Below are positions 1 to 8,343 of a DNA stretch of 10,345 nt, piece after piece (the first letter of the stretch is position 1; each line of letters opens with the position of its first letter). The stretch is from Bryobacterales bacterium (lineage in GTDB: Bacteria; Acidobacteriota; Terriglobia; Bryobacterales; Bryobacteraceae). Location: contig SHUN01000060.1 of assembly GCA_009697495.1 (NCBI GenBank), forward strand, positions 1 to 10,345, in the 5' to 3' direction. The notes beneath the pieces are model-generated. The model did no database searches. It was not told the DNA's origin and saw nothing but the letters and a program-made list of their open reading frames with translations. Position numbers and translations under genes: made by a program.

Positions 1-1
1 C

Positions 2-328
2 GGCGACGGTCGCGGCGTCCCAGTTGCCTGTCGGCGTTGTCTCCAAATATCCGCGAGTGATCAGGGCCTGCTGGATTTGGGTGAAGCGATCTTGCGTCGG
101 CGTCTGCTGGCCGCGATAGCGGCGGGCCGGGACGGGCTGCGGGCTGCGGCCGGTTGGGCGTCCCCGCGTATACGACGCCGTGCGGCCTTTGAGAGCGGGC
201 CGGCGGACGGTGGACTTGGCGGCGGGCGATTTGCCGACAGCTTTCTTTTTCGGCGCGGGAGCGGCCAGGGTGAGGCCGAAACCGAGCAGGAAAACCGTTA
301 GCGAAATCGCAAGAAATTTCTGCGGCAC
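2..328 (-). CDS. Exported protein with N-terminal part of a peptidoglycan-binding-like domain (partial, runs off left edge)
   Basis: Seen: reading the minus strand from GTG at 328-326 gives 109 open codons to the window edge. An AGGA Shine-Dalgarno lies 7 nt upstream of the GTG, which decides the start. Residues 1-23 form a signal peptide: MPQK, then a hydrophobic core (FLAISLTVFLLGFGLTL), then AA-PAP as a likely cleavage region. Residues 27-78 are a Lys/Arg/Pro-rich low-complexity linker. From residue 79 the sequence reads QDRFTQIQQALITRGYLET, then TPTGNWDAATVA. This matches the first helices of the PG_binding_1 fold (helix, 'RGY', 'G.WD..T'). Known: such domains bind cell-wall peptidoglycan and often sit on secreted hydrolases or anchors. 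Inferred: a periplasmic or envelope protein of unknown catalytic role, since the C-terminal part is outside the window. It is divergent from the glucan synthase. Confidence is good that it is a gene, moderate on the domain. Confidence 0.72.
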   Translation of the reverse strand, partial: MPQKFLAISLTVFLLGFGLTLAAPAPKKKAVGKSPAAKSTVRRPALKGRTASYTRGRPTGRSPQPVPARRYRGQQTPTQDRFTQIQQALITRGYLETTPTGNWDAATVA

Positions 329-350
329 TCCCTTATCCTAGCTCAGTTCG

Positions 351-381
351 TCTCGCGGAACCGGCGGCCGGACAAAGGAGG
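351..381. repeat. 31-bp direct repeat, copy 1
   Basis: Identical to 423-453 over 31 bases. It starts TCTCGCGGAACC, contains the near-palindrome CCGGCGGCCGG and ends ACAAAGGAGG. The two copies are 72 bp apart, start to start. This copy ends 22 bp upstream of the GTG start of the minus-strand exported protein, so it lies in that gene's 5' untranslated or promoter region. It could be a dispersed intergenic repeat or a regulator binding site; the sequence alone does not say which. Confidence 0.85.
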
Positions 382-422
382 ATGGCCCGCGGCTACGCAC
401 GCCCGCGATAAAGTTCTCGAAA

Positions 423-453
423 TCTCGCGGAACCGGCGGCCGGACAAAGGAGG
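423..453. repeat. 31-bp direct repeat, copy 2
   Basis: Exact second copy of the 351-381 element. Both are preceded by a short shared AGTTC (at 345-349 and 412-416), with a small length difference between that and the core. After the 31 bases the two flanks diverge completely, so the unit boundary is sharp at the 3' side. Confidence 0.85.
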
Positions 454-533
454 GTACGTAGCCGGATCGGGGAACGCACCGGCTTGCTTACGCTCGCGGC
501 TCGGTAACTCTTCCGGAATCAGCGCAACCGTTT

Positions 534-565
534 CCGAGCCACTCGCCGTCAGGGAGTGGTTTCGG
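534..565. repeat. Inverted repeat / hairpin
   Basis: CCACTC at 539-544 pairs with GAGTGG at 554-559 around a 9-nt loop. The stem extends outward as CCGAG (534-538) with TTCGG (561-565), using one G-T wobble and one bulged T at 560. There is no T-run on either side, so it does not look like an intrinsic terminator. It lies about 70 bp upstream of the proposed -35 box. It may be part of a dispersed intergenic element or a protein-binding palindrome. Confidence 0.5.
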
Positions 566-636
566 CCAGAATCCCCAAAACTGTTTAAGCACCCGGCGAA
601 GGACCGCGGCCGGGTCACGGCGAACGTAGAAGTGGA

Positions 637-665
637 TTGGACCTAAGCTTGCAGGCACATATTAA
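637..665 (+). promoter_or_regulatory. Candidate sigma70-type promoter for the synthase
   Basis: TTGGAC at 637-642, a 17-bp spacer, then TATTAA at 660-665: near-consensus -35 and -10 boxes with ideal spacing, in a locally AT-richer patch. The -35 box coincides with the TTG that would be the most upstream start of the long frame. This argues that the TTG is promoter and not coding. Transcription would start near 671-673, just before a strong ribosome binding site. Confidence 0.4.
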
Positions 666-679
666 GAATATCCGCGGAA

Positions 680-685
680 AAGGAG
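680..685 (+). promoter_or_regulatory. Strong Shine-Dalgarno AAGGAG for the leader ORF
   Basis: AAGGAG at 680-685 stands 9 nt before ATG 695-697. It is the best ribosome binding site in the 5' region, and it points to an ATG that is out of frame with the synthase. For the in-frame GTG at 685 the spacing would be zero, so it does not serve that codon. Confidence 0.5.
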
Positions 686-694
686 TGAACCGGC

Positions 695-790
695 ATGCTT
701 TGGATCGGGATTGTAGATTTGTCGGTTATGAGGGATCTGAGTCCGGGGCGTTTCTACACGTTCGGGCCCAGAGCGGTTCAGCGCGAGTGA
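695..790 (+). CDS. Putative 31-codon leader ORF translationally coupled to the synthase
   Basis: ATG at 695, preceded by AAGGAG at 9 nt, opens a frame of 31 codons beginning MLWIGIVDLSVMRDL and ending RAVQRE. Its TGA (788-790) shares its A with ATG 790-792 of the synthase frame (TGATG), a classic arrangement for translational coupling by re-initiation. The ATG at 790 has only a weak ribosome binding site of its own, which fits coupling. I recognise no family and see no run of rare or repeated amino-acid codons typical of an attenuator. It could equally be a chance ORF in a 5' untranslated region. Confidence 0.33.
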   Translation: MLWIGIVDLSVMRDLSPGRFYTFGPRAVQRE

Positions 791-3700
791 TGCGCGGGCG
801 GTCATTTGGTCAAACTACAACCGCAAAACCGGGCTTTAGCCGATTGGTATTCGGGTTCTACCGGAGTGTCGAACACGGGCAAGAAGCTCTCGTAGAGGCG
901 CGCGCGAATGGATTCCGGAGCTCGGCGGTCATCCATCGGGGCGCCGACGGCACCGTACATCATTATCACGGCGGACTTGGGCCGCGAGACCGCGCCATAT
1001 TTTCGATCCTGATCTCGCTCGCCGCGGCTGTGCCGGCGGCGTATCTGGACCTCTCCCCCCTTGCGTGGCTGGGCGCTATTCTCTTCGCCCTCTTGGCGGC
1101 GTGGTTCCTCACGCTTGCGATCGGGCTTGGGCTGCGGACGAAAACGCTGCGGCGCGTTCGGGGCCTCGTGCTTCCGGGAGAAAGCATGGTGGCCGTTGAG
1201 ACGACGGCGCGGAATCTGGGTGATGCGCTCGCCGTGCTCCGGCGCATCGGGCAGCCCGCTGTCTTCGCCATGCGTCCGGGGCCTGGTTTCGCCGCGCCGG
1301 CGGCCAGCGCCTTGCCACGCCGGGATCCAGTGACATTGGCCAATCTGGCCGATTGCGCCGGGGCGTTGGCAGGAACTCACGAGCTGGAATCGTCGATGCG
1401 ATCGAAATCACTACTGCCGATTCTGGACGAATTCGAGGCGCTGATCGAGGCCTCCCGGGCGGACTTGGCGGAAGCGGAGCGGCTCGAGTACGCCATGACC
1501 AACGAGGCGGATTGGCTGTTGGACAACGCCTACCTGATCCGCTCCAACATCGCCGACATCCGGCACAACCTTCCCGATAACCACAACAAAATCCTGCCGG
1601 TGTTGAAGAATGGCAACGGCGCGGCCCGGCCGCGCGTGTACCATCTGGCCGTTGAACTGATCGACGCCACCGGGCACCGGCTGTGTGCCGAAGCGATCAC
1701 CGGTTTTCTCGCGTCCTACCAGCAGAGGTGTCCGTTGACGGTCGCCGAACTGTGGGTGTTCCCTCTGATGCTGCGGCTGGTATTGATTGAGCGTCTGGGA
1801 CGGCTCTCCGCAGTTGCCAGCCGCCGCCAGCACGATCGCGAGCTCGCCGACTTTTGGGCCAACCGTGTGCTAAACGCTGGCAAACGCTCCGCTGGACAAC
1901 TGGAGGAGACGATCGTTGAAATCGACCGCCGCCGGACGCAACTGACGCCGCATTTTATTGAACGGCTGGGAGAGCAGCTCCACCAGGAAGAGTCCGCCCT
2001 GGCGCCGGTCCAGAATTGGGTCCAGGCGGCGACGGGCCAGCGCTTCGTCGATATCATCCGGGGCGAGCAGGCCGAGGAAGCAAACGATCTGATGCTGATC
2101 GCGAGCGCGATCGGGAGTCTGCGGCAGCTCTCGGAACTGCAGTACCCGAAGATCGTGGAATCGGTGAGCCGGATGGAGGCGATCCTTCTGGGGGACCCTT
2201 CGGGGGTACACGGGCGCAGCGATTTCGCAACGCGCGACCGTTGCCGGCGAGTTGTGGAGGCAGTGGCGCGCCAATCGAAGCAGGAGGAATGGGCGGTGGC
2301 GGCGTTGGCTGTCGAGTTGGCGCAATCGGCTCCTGCAGGGAGTCGCGAACGGTGCGTGTCGTACTTCCTGCTGGACGATGGTTTGCCGGAAATGGAAAAG
2401 CGGACGCGGTGCAAACCCCGTTGGCGGCAACGCGCGCGGCGAATGCTGGAACGGCGCGGGACGCTGTTCTACCTGGGCAGCTTGACGGGGTTAACGGCGG
2501 GGCTGACAGCAGGGTTCTTACTGGCGGCGAACGGCGCCGGAGTGACTTCACTCTGGGTGCTTCCCCTGTTGGGAGCGCTTGCCGTGTTTCCCGCTTCTGA
2601 ACTGGCCACCTACCTGCTGCAGTTGTCGCTCACGTCGCTGCTCCCCGCCCGCGTGCTTCCGAAAATGTGGTTTGAGGAAGAGGGGATTCCGGACGATTGC
2701 CGCACGCTGGTGGTAGTGCCGATGATGCTCCTGACGCCGGAGGCGATTGCGGGTGAAATCGAGAAACTGGAAGTACGCTACTTCGCCAATCGGGATCCGA
2801 ACCTGTGGTTCTCATTGTTGTCCGATTTCACCGATGCCACCGAGCCTGAAATGCCGGAGGACGACGGATTGCTGGGGCTGGCGGAAAAGGGAATCGAGCA
2901 ACTGAACGGGCGTCACGGCGCCGGGCGTTTTCTGCTGTTTCACCGGAAGCGGGGCTGGTGCGAAACCGAAGAACGCTGGATCGGATGGGAACGGAAGCGT
3001 GGAAAGCTGGAGGAACTCAACCGGTTGTTGAACGGCGCGGGGGACGCGGAGATTGTGCGCGCGGGGCCGCTGCCGGAGGGTATACGGTACGTGATCACCC
3101 TGGACGCCGACACGCAGCTTCCGCACGGCAGCGCGCGGCGGCTGGTGGAGACCATCTCGCATCCGTTGAACCGCGTGCTGCTGACCGAAGATGGGCGCAA
3201 CCGTTCGCGCGGGTACACCATCATTCAGCCGCGGGTCAGCATCACGCTGCCGTCGGCGACGGCGACGCGGTTCACGCGGCTGTTCACGGACGCCCGCGGA
3301 ACCGACCCGTACAGCCAGGCGGTTTCCGATGTTTATCAGGACCTGTTCGGCGAGGCCATCTACCATGGCAAGGCGATTTATGACGTCCATGCCTTTCACA
3401 GCATCATGAACGGGCGGTTTCCCGAACAGCGATTACTGAGTCACGATCTGATTGAAGGGGCCTATACGGGTGTTGGATTGGCGTCCGACGTGGAGCTTTT
3501 CGAACAGTTTCCGATGGACTATGCGAGCTACGGCAAACGACAGCACCGATGGATTCGCGGCGACTGGCAAATTGCGTCCTGGATTCTGCCGCGAGTACCG
3601 TCGGGGACCGGAGGGAGTGAGCCGAATCCGCTGACGTTGATCAATCGCTGGAAGATATTGGACAACCTGCGGCGGAGCCTGATACCAGGAGGGTCGCTGG

Positions 3701-6700
3701 TGCTGTTGGTATTCGCGTGGACCTGCGGCACGGCGCCGCAGGCGGCCAGCATACTGGTCGGCTTAACGCTGACGGTGCCGCTGCTTTTTCAGTTTCTCGA
3801 TCGCGCGCTGGCGCGCTGGCGGGGCGACACACAGGCGTGGCGCGAAGCCAACAGCGACTTGAACCGGGCGATGATCATGACCGCCTTTCTACCGCACCAG
3901 GCCTTTCTGGCCGCCGACGCGATTGTCCGCTCCCTTTACCGGCTGAAAATTAGCAAACGGCACTTGCTGGAATGGCAGACAGCGGAAATGTCGGACCAGG
4001 CGGTGCGGCTGCGACTGGATCCATACCGGGCCCATTTTCTGCGGATCTATGTGATTTCCGCGGTGTACAGCCTGGCGTTGGAATTTCGGAGCGGATTTTG
4101 GCAACCGGCGTGGTCCCCGTATCTGGCGTTGTGGATCGCCGCGCCGGCGGCGCAGCGTTGGATCCGTTCGCAGCGCCGGGCGGTCCGGGCGGCGGCAAAG
4201 ATCGAAATCGAAGACCAGGTATTTCTGAGGCGCGTGGCGCGAGAGACATGGCGATATTTCGATGACTTGGTGGGACCGGAGACAAACTGGCTGCCTCCGG
4301 ACAATTCGCAGGAAGCGTTGAACATTGAGGTCGCCAGCCGCACTTCGCCGACCAATATCGGACTGTGGCTGATGTCGGCGGTAACGGCGCGCGACCTGGG
4401 GTACCTGACACCGGACGCGATGGACGAGCGATGCGCGGCGACGATAGAAACGTTGCGAAAGCTGGAAACGTGCGAGGGGCATATTCTCAATTGGTACGAC
4501 ATACGAACGCTGGCGCCGCTGCCGCCGAAATATGTCTCGACGGTGGATAGCGGGAATCTGATCGCCTGCCTGTGGGTGCTGAAGCAATCGGCGGACGAAA
4601 TGGACGGAGCGAGGCAGCTCCACGGGCGGGTGTTGCGCGGGTTGGCTGATACGCTGGCGGTGATCGCCGAGCGCTTTCCGCCGGACCACACCACGAGCGT
4701 GCCGTTGGGGGTGCTGCGAGGGCTTTTCCAGGAAGAGACGACGGGGATTGAAATCCTGGGGAAAATCCGGCTGGCGGTCGAGCCGGCGCGGAAGTTAACC
4801 GAATCGTTGCGGTGGATAGACTCGCCTGGAGGGGAGCGCGCGTATTGGATTACGCGGTTGAGCCGGCAGATTGATGCCTGGATTGCGCACGCCAACCACT
4901 ATCTGCGGTGGCTGGACGCGTTGGCGGCGCCGCCGGACGCGTTTCTGGAGCCGTTGGGCGAACGTGTGATCGCGGGACGCCGGGTGCTGCTGCGCGACCT
5001 GCCGGGGTGGGGCGCGGTGGCACGCGACGAAGTTGGGCTTCTCCACGAGATCCTGCGGGAACGGACGCCGAACGAGAAACTGCCGGCGAGTCTGGCGGCC
5101 TGGATTGGCGGGCTGCAGGCTGAATATGAAACGGCGCGCGGAGCGGCGGCGGAGATGCTGGAACGATACGGGCAGTTGGCGGAGAAAAGCGATGCGCTGG
5201 CGGAGAGAATGGACATGAGGTTCCTTTACGACGCGCAGCGGCAACTGTTCGCGATCGGGTACCAGGCGGGCGGACCGCTGAAGATCACGGGGCACTACGA
5301 TCTGCTGGCGAGCGAAGCGCGGCTGGGAAGCCTGGCGGCGATTGCCAAAGGCGACGTGCCCGCCCAGCATTGGCTGGCGTTGGGACGGCCCTACACGTCG
5401 GAGAACGGACAAGTGCTGCTGTCGTGGAGCGGCACGATGTTTGAGTATTTGATGCCGATGCTGTTCACGCAGAGTTTTCGGAACTCAATGCTGGAGAACG
5501 CCTGCGCCGAAGCGGTGAAGCGGCAGATTGCGTACGCGGCGGCCCGCGGGGTGCCGTGGGGAATATCGGAATCGGCGTATAGCGCGCTGGATGCGCACAA
5601 GATCTACCAGTACCGGGCGTTCGGGGTGCCGTCGCTTGGATTGAAACGAGGACTGGAAGATGAACTGGTGGTGGCGCCTTACGCGACGGCGCTGGCGCTG
5701 CTGGTGAACCCGGCGGAAGCGATCGGGAATTTGAAACGGTTTGTGAAGCTGGGGATGTACGGCCGGATGGGATTTTATGAATCGCTGGACTACACGCGCC
5801 AGGAAGAGCGGCGGGGCGGGAAAGGCGTGGTTGTCTACGCCTACTTTGCGCATCACCAGGGCATGAGTCTGATGGCGTTCAATAACGTGCTCAACCGCGG
5901 GATCATGCGGGAGCGGTTTCATTCCGATCGCCGCGTGAAGGCGGTGGAGCCGCTGCTGTTTGAGCGGATACCGGCGGTGCCATCGCTGCTTGTTCACCGG
6001 CCGGAGGAGCGGCTGCAAACGCGGCCGGCCGCGGGTCCGCCGGCGCCTGTGTACAGGGTATTCGACGAGGATACGCCGATACCGAGCGCGCAGCTTATGG
6101 GCAACGGCCGTTATGCGCTCATGATCACCAATACGGGCGCTGGATATAGCCGGTGGGGCGAGTTTTCGCTGACGCGGTGGAGGGCGGACGCGACCCGCGA
6201 CAACTGGGGCACGTTCATTTACCTTCGCGAAACGGAAGGCGGGATTCGATGGGGCGCGACGCACGCCCCATTACAAGTGAAGGACCCTCGGTACACCGCG
6301 ACATTCAGTGCCGACCGGGCGGAGTACCGGCGAAGGCGGCTGGGTATTGAGAGTCACATGGAGGTGACGGTTTCACCGGAGGACGACGTGGAGATCCGGC
6401 GGATCACGCTGGTGAACGAGAGCGGGCGGGCGCGAACAATCCAGGTGACCAGCGCGGCGGAATTGAGCCTGGCCCGGCACGGAGACGACCGGGCGCATCC
6501 GGCGTTCAGCAAGCTGTTTATCCAAACCGAGGCGCTGCCGGAATTGCAGGCTCTGATTGCCTGGCGGCGACCGCGTTCGGAGGAAGATCCACCGGTGTGG
6601 ATGGCGCAGTTGATGATTCAAAGCGGGGAGGACGGCGACTCCTTCGAGTACGAGACGGATCGGGCGCGGGCGCTGGGGCGAGGCCGCTCGTGGCGGGATC

Positions 6701-8343
6701 CGGTGCTGGCGATGGACGGCAACGCGGGATACGTGCTGGATCCGGTCTTCGTGATGAGTCGACGCGTCGCGCTTGCGCCGAGACAGCAAGCGCAGGTGAC
6801 GCTGGTGACCGCGGCCGCGGCGTCGCGCGAGGAGCTGCTTCGCCTGGTGCACAAATACAGAGACAGCGAAGTTTGCCGGCGGGCGTTTGAGCTGGCCTGG
6901 TCGCACGCGCAACTGGAACACCGGTATCTGGGAATTGAAACGGACGCGGCGATGCGATTCGCCGACCTGGCGAGCCACCTTCTGTACCCGAACTACCGGC
7001 TGCGAGCGCCGGCCGAGCGGTTGCGGCGGAACGTGCTGACCCAGTCGAGGCTGTGGGTCTATGGCCTATCCGGGGACCTGCCGATGGCGGTGGTATGGGT
7101 GGATGAATCGCAAGGGCTTGTGCTGGTGCGGGAACTGCTGCTGGCGCACACTTACTGGCGCCTGCGCGGATTCAAGGCCGATCTGGTGATCCTCAACCGC
7201 GAACCGGCGAGTTACGAGCAGCCGCTGCAGGAACAGTTGCGCCGCCTGGTGGATGCCCATTCGCTGCAGAACGGAGTTCAGCAACCGGGCGGGCTGTTCC
7301 TGTTGAAATCGGATCAGATGCCGGAAGAGGATCTGAATCTGATTCTGAGCGCGGCGCAGGCGACGATGGCCGCGGTGCGGGGAACGCTGGCGAAGCAGCT
7401 CAGCAGCCCTCCGGACGGCATGCCGCCGCCACCGTTGCAGATCCGGAAGCGCGAGGAGCATCTCTCGCAGCCGCTGCCATTCCTGGAGCTGCCATACTTC
7501 AACGGGCTTGGGGGATTTACGGCGGGCGGCCGGGAGTATGCGATCTATCTAGGGCCGAACGTATCGACGCCGACGCCGTGGATCAACGTGATGGCCAACC
7601 CGGTATTCGGGTCGCTGGTGAGCGAATCGGGTTCCGGATGCAGCTGGTACGGGAACAGCCAGTCGAACCGATTGACGCCGTGGAACAACGATCCGGTGGC
7701 GGACGCGGCGGGGGAGGCTATCTATGTACGCGATGAAGACAGCGGTGTTTTTTGGACGCCGACGCCGCTTCCGGTGCGGGAGTTGGACGCCTATCGGGCC
7801 CGGCATGGGCAAGGGTACACAGAATTCGAACATAACAGCCACGCGCTGGAACAATCGCTGCTGACGTTTGTGCCGGTGGCGGAGGGGCCGGCGGACCCGG
7901 TGCGGGTGCAGCGGCTGCGAGTGAGGAATCGATCGTCGCAACGGCGGCGGCTGTCGGTGACGGCGTACTCGGAGCTGGTGCTTGGCGGGGATCGCGAGTC
8001 AACGCAAATGCATGTCGTCACGACGTGGGACGAAAGCTCGAAAGCGCTGCTGGCGCGCAATCGATATCACATGGATTACGGGGGGCGTGTGGCGTTCGCG
8101 GCGATGTCGCCGGAGGCGGCGTCGTATTCGGCGGACCGCGCCGTCTTTCTGGGACGCAACGGCTCGATGGAGGCTCCCGAGGCGCTACGGAGAGAGAGGC
8201 TGGCGAATAACGCCGGTCCGGGGTTGGATCCGTGCGCGGCGCTACAGACGAAGTTCGAGCTGGGTCCAGGGGAAGAGAAGACGGTGATCTACCTGTTGGG
8301 ACAGGCCGAAGATATTGACCATGCGCGGCGGTTGATTGCGTAG
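790..8343 (+). CDS. ndvB: Cyclic beta-1,2-glucan synthase (NdvB/Cgs type), truncated by in-frame TAG
   Basis: Inner-membrane enzyme that polymerises UDP-glucose into cyclic beta-1,2-glucan for the periplasm. Residues are numbered from ATG 790; an open extension to TTG 637 is judged non-coding. Residues 20-50 and 131-162 are two beta-alpha-beta units flanking a hydrophobic hairpin (69-115). From about 200 the conserved NdvB N-terminal region begins (YLIRSNI near 248). Membrane segments lie near 560-610, 963-1003 and 1084-1121. The GT84/GT2-like domain (about 630-940) has TLDADTQLP (D772, D774), SHDLIEG (D886) and RQHRW (917-921), the usual D, DxD, D, RxxRW set. A glycoamylase-like domain spans about 1150-1700 (GTMFEY near 1548, HHQGM near 1688). 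Two GH94 beta-sandwiches begin near 1768 and 2236 (TPWINVMANP near 2262). TAG ends it at 2517 residues, before the GH94 catalytic barrel. Characterised Cgs/NdvB proteins are about 2,830-2,870 residues and complete. Confidence 0.9.
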   Translation: MRGRSFGQTTTAKPGFSRLVFGFYRSVEHGQEALVEARANGFRSSAVIHRGADGTVHHYHGGLGPRDRAIFSILISLAAAVPAAYLDLSPLAWLGAILFALLAAWFLTLAIGLGLRTKTLRRVRGLVLPGESMVAVETTARNLGDALAVLRRIGQPAVFAMRPGPGFAAPAASALPRRDPVTLANLADCAGALAGTHELESSMRSKSLLPILDEFEALIEASRADLAEAERLEYAMTNEADWLLDNAYLIRSNIADIRHNLPDNHNKILPVLKNGNGAARPRVYHLAVELIDATGHRLCAEAITGFLASYQQRCPLTVAELWVFPLMLRLVLIERLGRLSAVASRRQHDRELADFWANRVLNAGKRSAGQLEETIVEIDRRRTQLTPHFIERLGEQLHQEESALAPVQNWVQAATGQRFVDIIRGEQAEEANDLMLIASAIGSLRQLSELQYPKIVESVSRMEAILLGDPSGVHGRSDFATRDRCRRVVEAVARQSKQEEWAVAALAVELAQSAPAGSRERCVSYFLLDDGLPEMEKRTRCKPRWRQRARRMLERRGTLFYLGSLTGLTAGLTAGFLLAANGAGVTSLWVLPLLGALAVFPASELATYLLQLSLTSLLPARVLPKMWFEEEGIPDDCRTLVVVPMMLLTPEAIAGEIEKLEVRYFANRDPNLWFSLLSDFTDATEPEMPEDDGLLGLAEKGIEQLNGRHGAGRFLLFHRKRGWCETEERWIGWERKRGKLEELNRLLNGAGDAEIVRAGPLPEGIRYVITLDADTQLPHGSARRLVETISHPLNRVLLTEDGRNRSRGYTIIQPRVSITLPSATATRFTRLFTDARGTDPYSQAVSDVYQDLFGEAIYHGKAIYDVHAFHSIMNGRFPEQRLLSHDLIEGAYTGVGLASDVELFEQFPMDYASYGKRQHRWIRGDWQIASWILPRVPSGTGGSEPNPLTLINRWKILDNLRRSLIPGGSLVLLVFAWTCGTAPQAASILVGLTLTVPLLFQFLDRALARWRGDTQAWREANSDLNRAMIMTAFLPHQAFLAADAIVRSLYRLKISKRHLLEWQTAEMSDQAVRLRLDPYRAHFLRIYVISAVYSLALEFRSGFWQPAWSPYLALWIAAPAAQRWIRSQRRAVRAAAKIEIEDQVFLRRVARETWRYFDDLVGPETNWLPPDNSQEALNIEVASRTSPTNIGLWLMSAVTARDLGYLTPDAMDERCAATIETLRKLETCEGHILNWYDIRTLAPLPPKYVSTVDSGNLIACLWVLKQSADEMDGARQLHGRVLRGLADTLAVIAERFPPDHTTSVPLGVLRGLFQEETTGIEILGKIRLAVEPARKLTESLRWIDSPGGERAYWITRLSRQIDAWIAHANHYLRWLDALAAPPDAFLEPLGERVIAGRRVLLRDLPGWGAVARDEVGLLHEILRERTPNEKLPASLAAWIGGLQAEYETARGAAAEMLERYGQLAEKSDALAERMDMRFLYDAQRQLFAIGYQAGGPLKITGHYDLLASEARLGSLAAIAKGDVPAQHWLALGRPYTSENGQVLLSWSGTMFEYLMPMLFTQSFRNSMLENACAEAVKRQIAYAAARGVPWGISESAYSALDAHKIYQYRAFGVPSLGLKRGLEDELVVAPYATALALLVNPAEAIGNLKRFVKLGMYGRMGFYESLDYTRQEERRGGKGVVVYAYFAHHQGMSLMAFNNVLNRGIMRERFHSDRRVKAVEPLLFERIPAVPSLLVHRPEERLQTRPAAGPPAPVYRVFDEDTPIPSAQLMGNGRYALMITNTGAGYSRWGEFSLTRWRADATRDNWGTFIYLRETEGGIRWGATHAPLQVKDPRYTATFSADRAEYRRRRLGIESHMEVTVSPEDDVEIRRITLVNESGRARTIQVTSAAELSLARHGDDRAHPAFSKLFIQTEALPELQALIAWRRPRSEEDPPVWMAQLMIQSGEDGDSFEYETDRARALGRGRSWRDPVLAMDGNAGYVLDPVFVMSRRVALAPRQQAQVTLVTAAAASREELLRLVHKYRDSEVCRRAFELAWSHAQLEHRYLGIETDAAMRFADLASHLLYPNYRLRAPAERLRRNVLTQSRLWVYGLSGDLPMAVVWVDESQGLVLVRELLLAHTYWRLRGFKADLVILNREPASYEQPLQEQLRRLVDAHSLQNGVQQPGGLFLLKSDQMPEEDLNLILSAAQATMAAVRGTLAKQLSSPPDGMPPPPLQIRKREEHLSQPLPFLELPYFNGLGGFTAGGREYAIYLGPNVSTPTPWINVMANPVFGSLVSESGSGCSWYGNSQSNRLTPWNNDPVADAAGEAIYVRDEDSGVFWTPTPLPVRELDAYRARHGQGYTEFEHNSHALEQSLLTFVPVAEGPADPVRVQRLRVRNRSSQRRRLSVTAYSELVLGGDRESTQMHVVTTWDESSKALLARNRYHMDYGGRVAFAAMSPEAASYSADRAVFLGRNGSMEAPEALRRERLANNAGPGLDPCAALQTKFELGPGEEKTVIYLLGQAEDIDHARRLIA
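8341..8343 (+). other. ndvB: In-frame TAG stop interrupting the synthase
   Basis: The codon after ...ARRLIA is TAG, followed without frame change by YRDAGNAERSLDGTRKWWDEL and on into the conserved GH94 barrel. One base change from CAG (Gln), AAG (Lys) or GAG (Glu) would explain it; C-to-T from CAG is the simplest. No indel is needed. It is either a recent nonsense mutation or a sequencing/assembly error. The flanking context shows no known readthrough signal, and nothing here suggests an amber-decoding system. Confidence 0.85.

Larger units (their letters stand above)
329..636. other. Divergent intergenic region without a convincing gene
   Basis: About 300 bases between the minus-strand exported protein and the start of the synthase leader. 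It holds two copies of a 31-bp direct repeat and a hairpin, listed separately. A minus-strand frame at 343-618 is open, but it reads through both repeat copies, giving PPLSGRRFRE twice. It has no family resemblance and no good ribosome binding site, so I treat it as non-coding, repeat-derived DNA. I could not identify a clear promoter for the minus-strand gene. Confidence 0.6.

Noticed and set aside
77..301. 74-residue plus-strand ORF
   Set aside because: It is antisense to the better-supported exported protein; the composition is Arg/Gly-rich shadow translation.
343..618. 91-residue minus-strand gene
   Set aside because: It consists largely of translated intergenic repeats (PPLSGRRFRE twice) plus the hairpin region, with no domain and no convincing start signal.
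637..789. N-terminal extension of the synthase from TTG 637
   Set aside because: The frame is open, but there is no good ribosome binding site for the TTG, the stretch overlaps a promoter-like motif, and the 51 residues show no resemblance to synthase N-termini.
3889..4895. Long overlapping minus-strand ORFs opposite the glycoamylase-like region
   Set aside because: They are antisense shadows with Arg-rich composition and no start signals, while the plus strand encodes conserved motifs throughout.
8341..8343. TAG read as pyrrolysine or by programmed readthrough
   Set aside because: There is no nearby readthrough signal I recognise, no reason for pyrrolysine in this enzyme, and the family's position at this linker is not an active-site residue.
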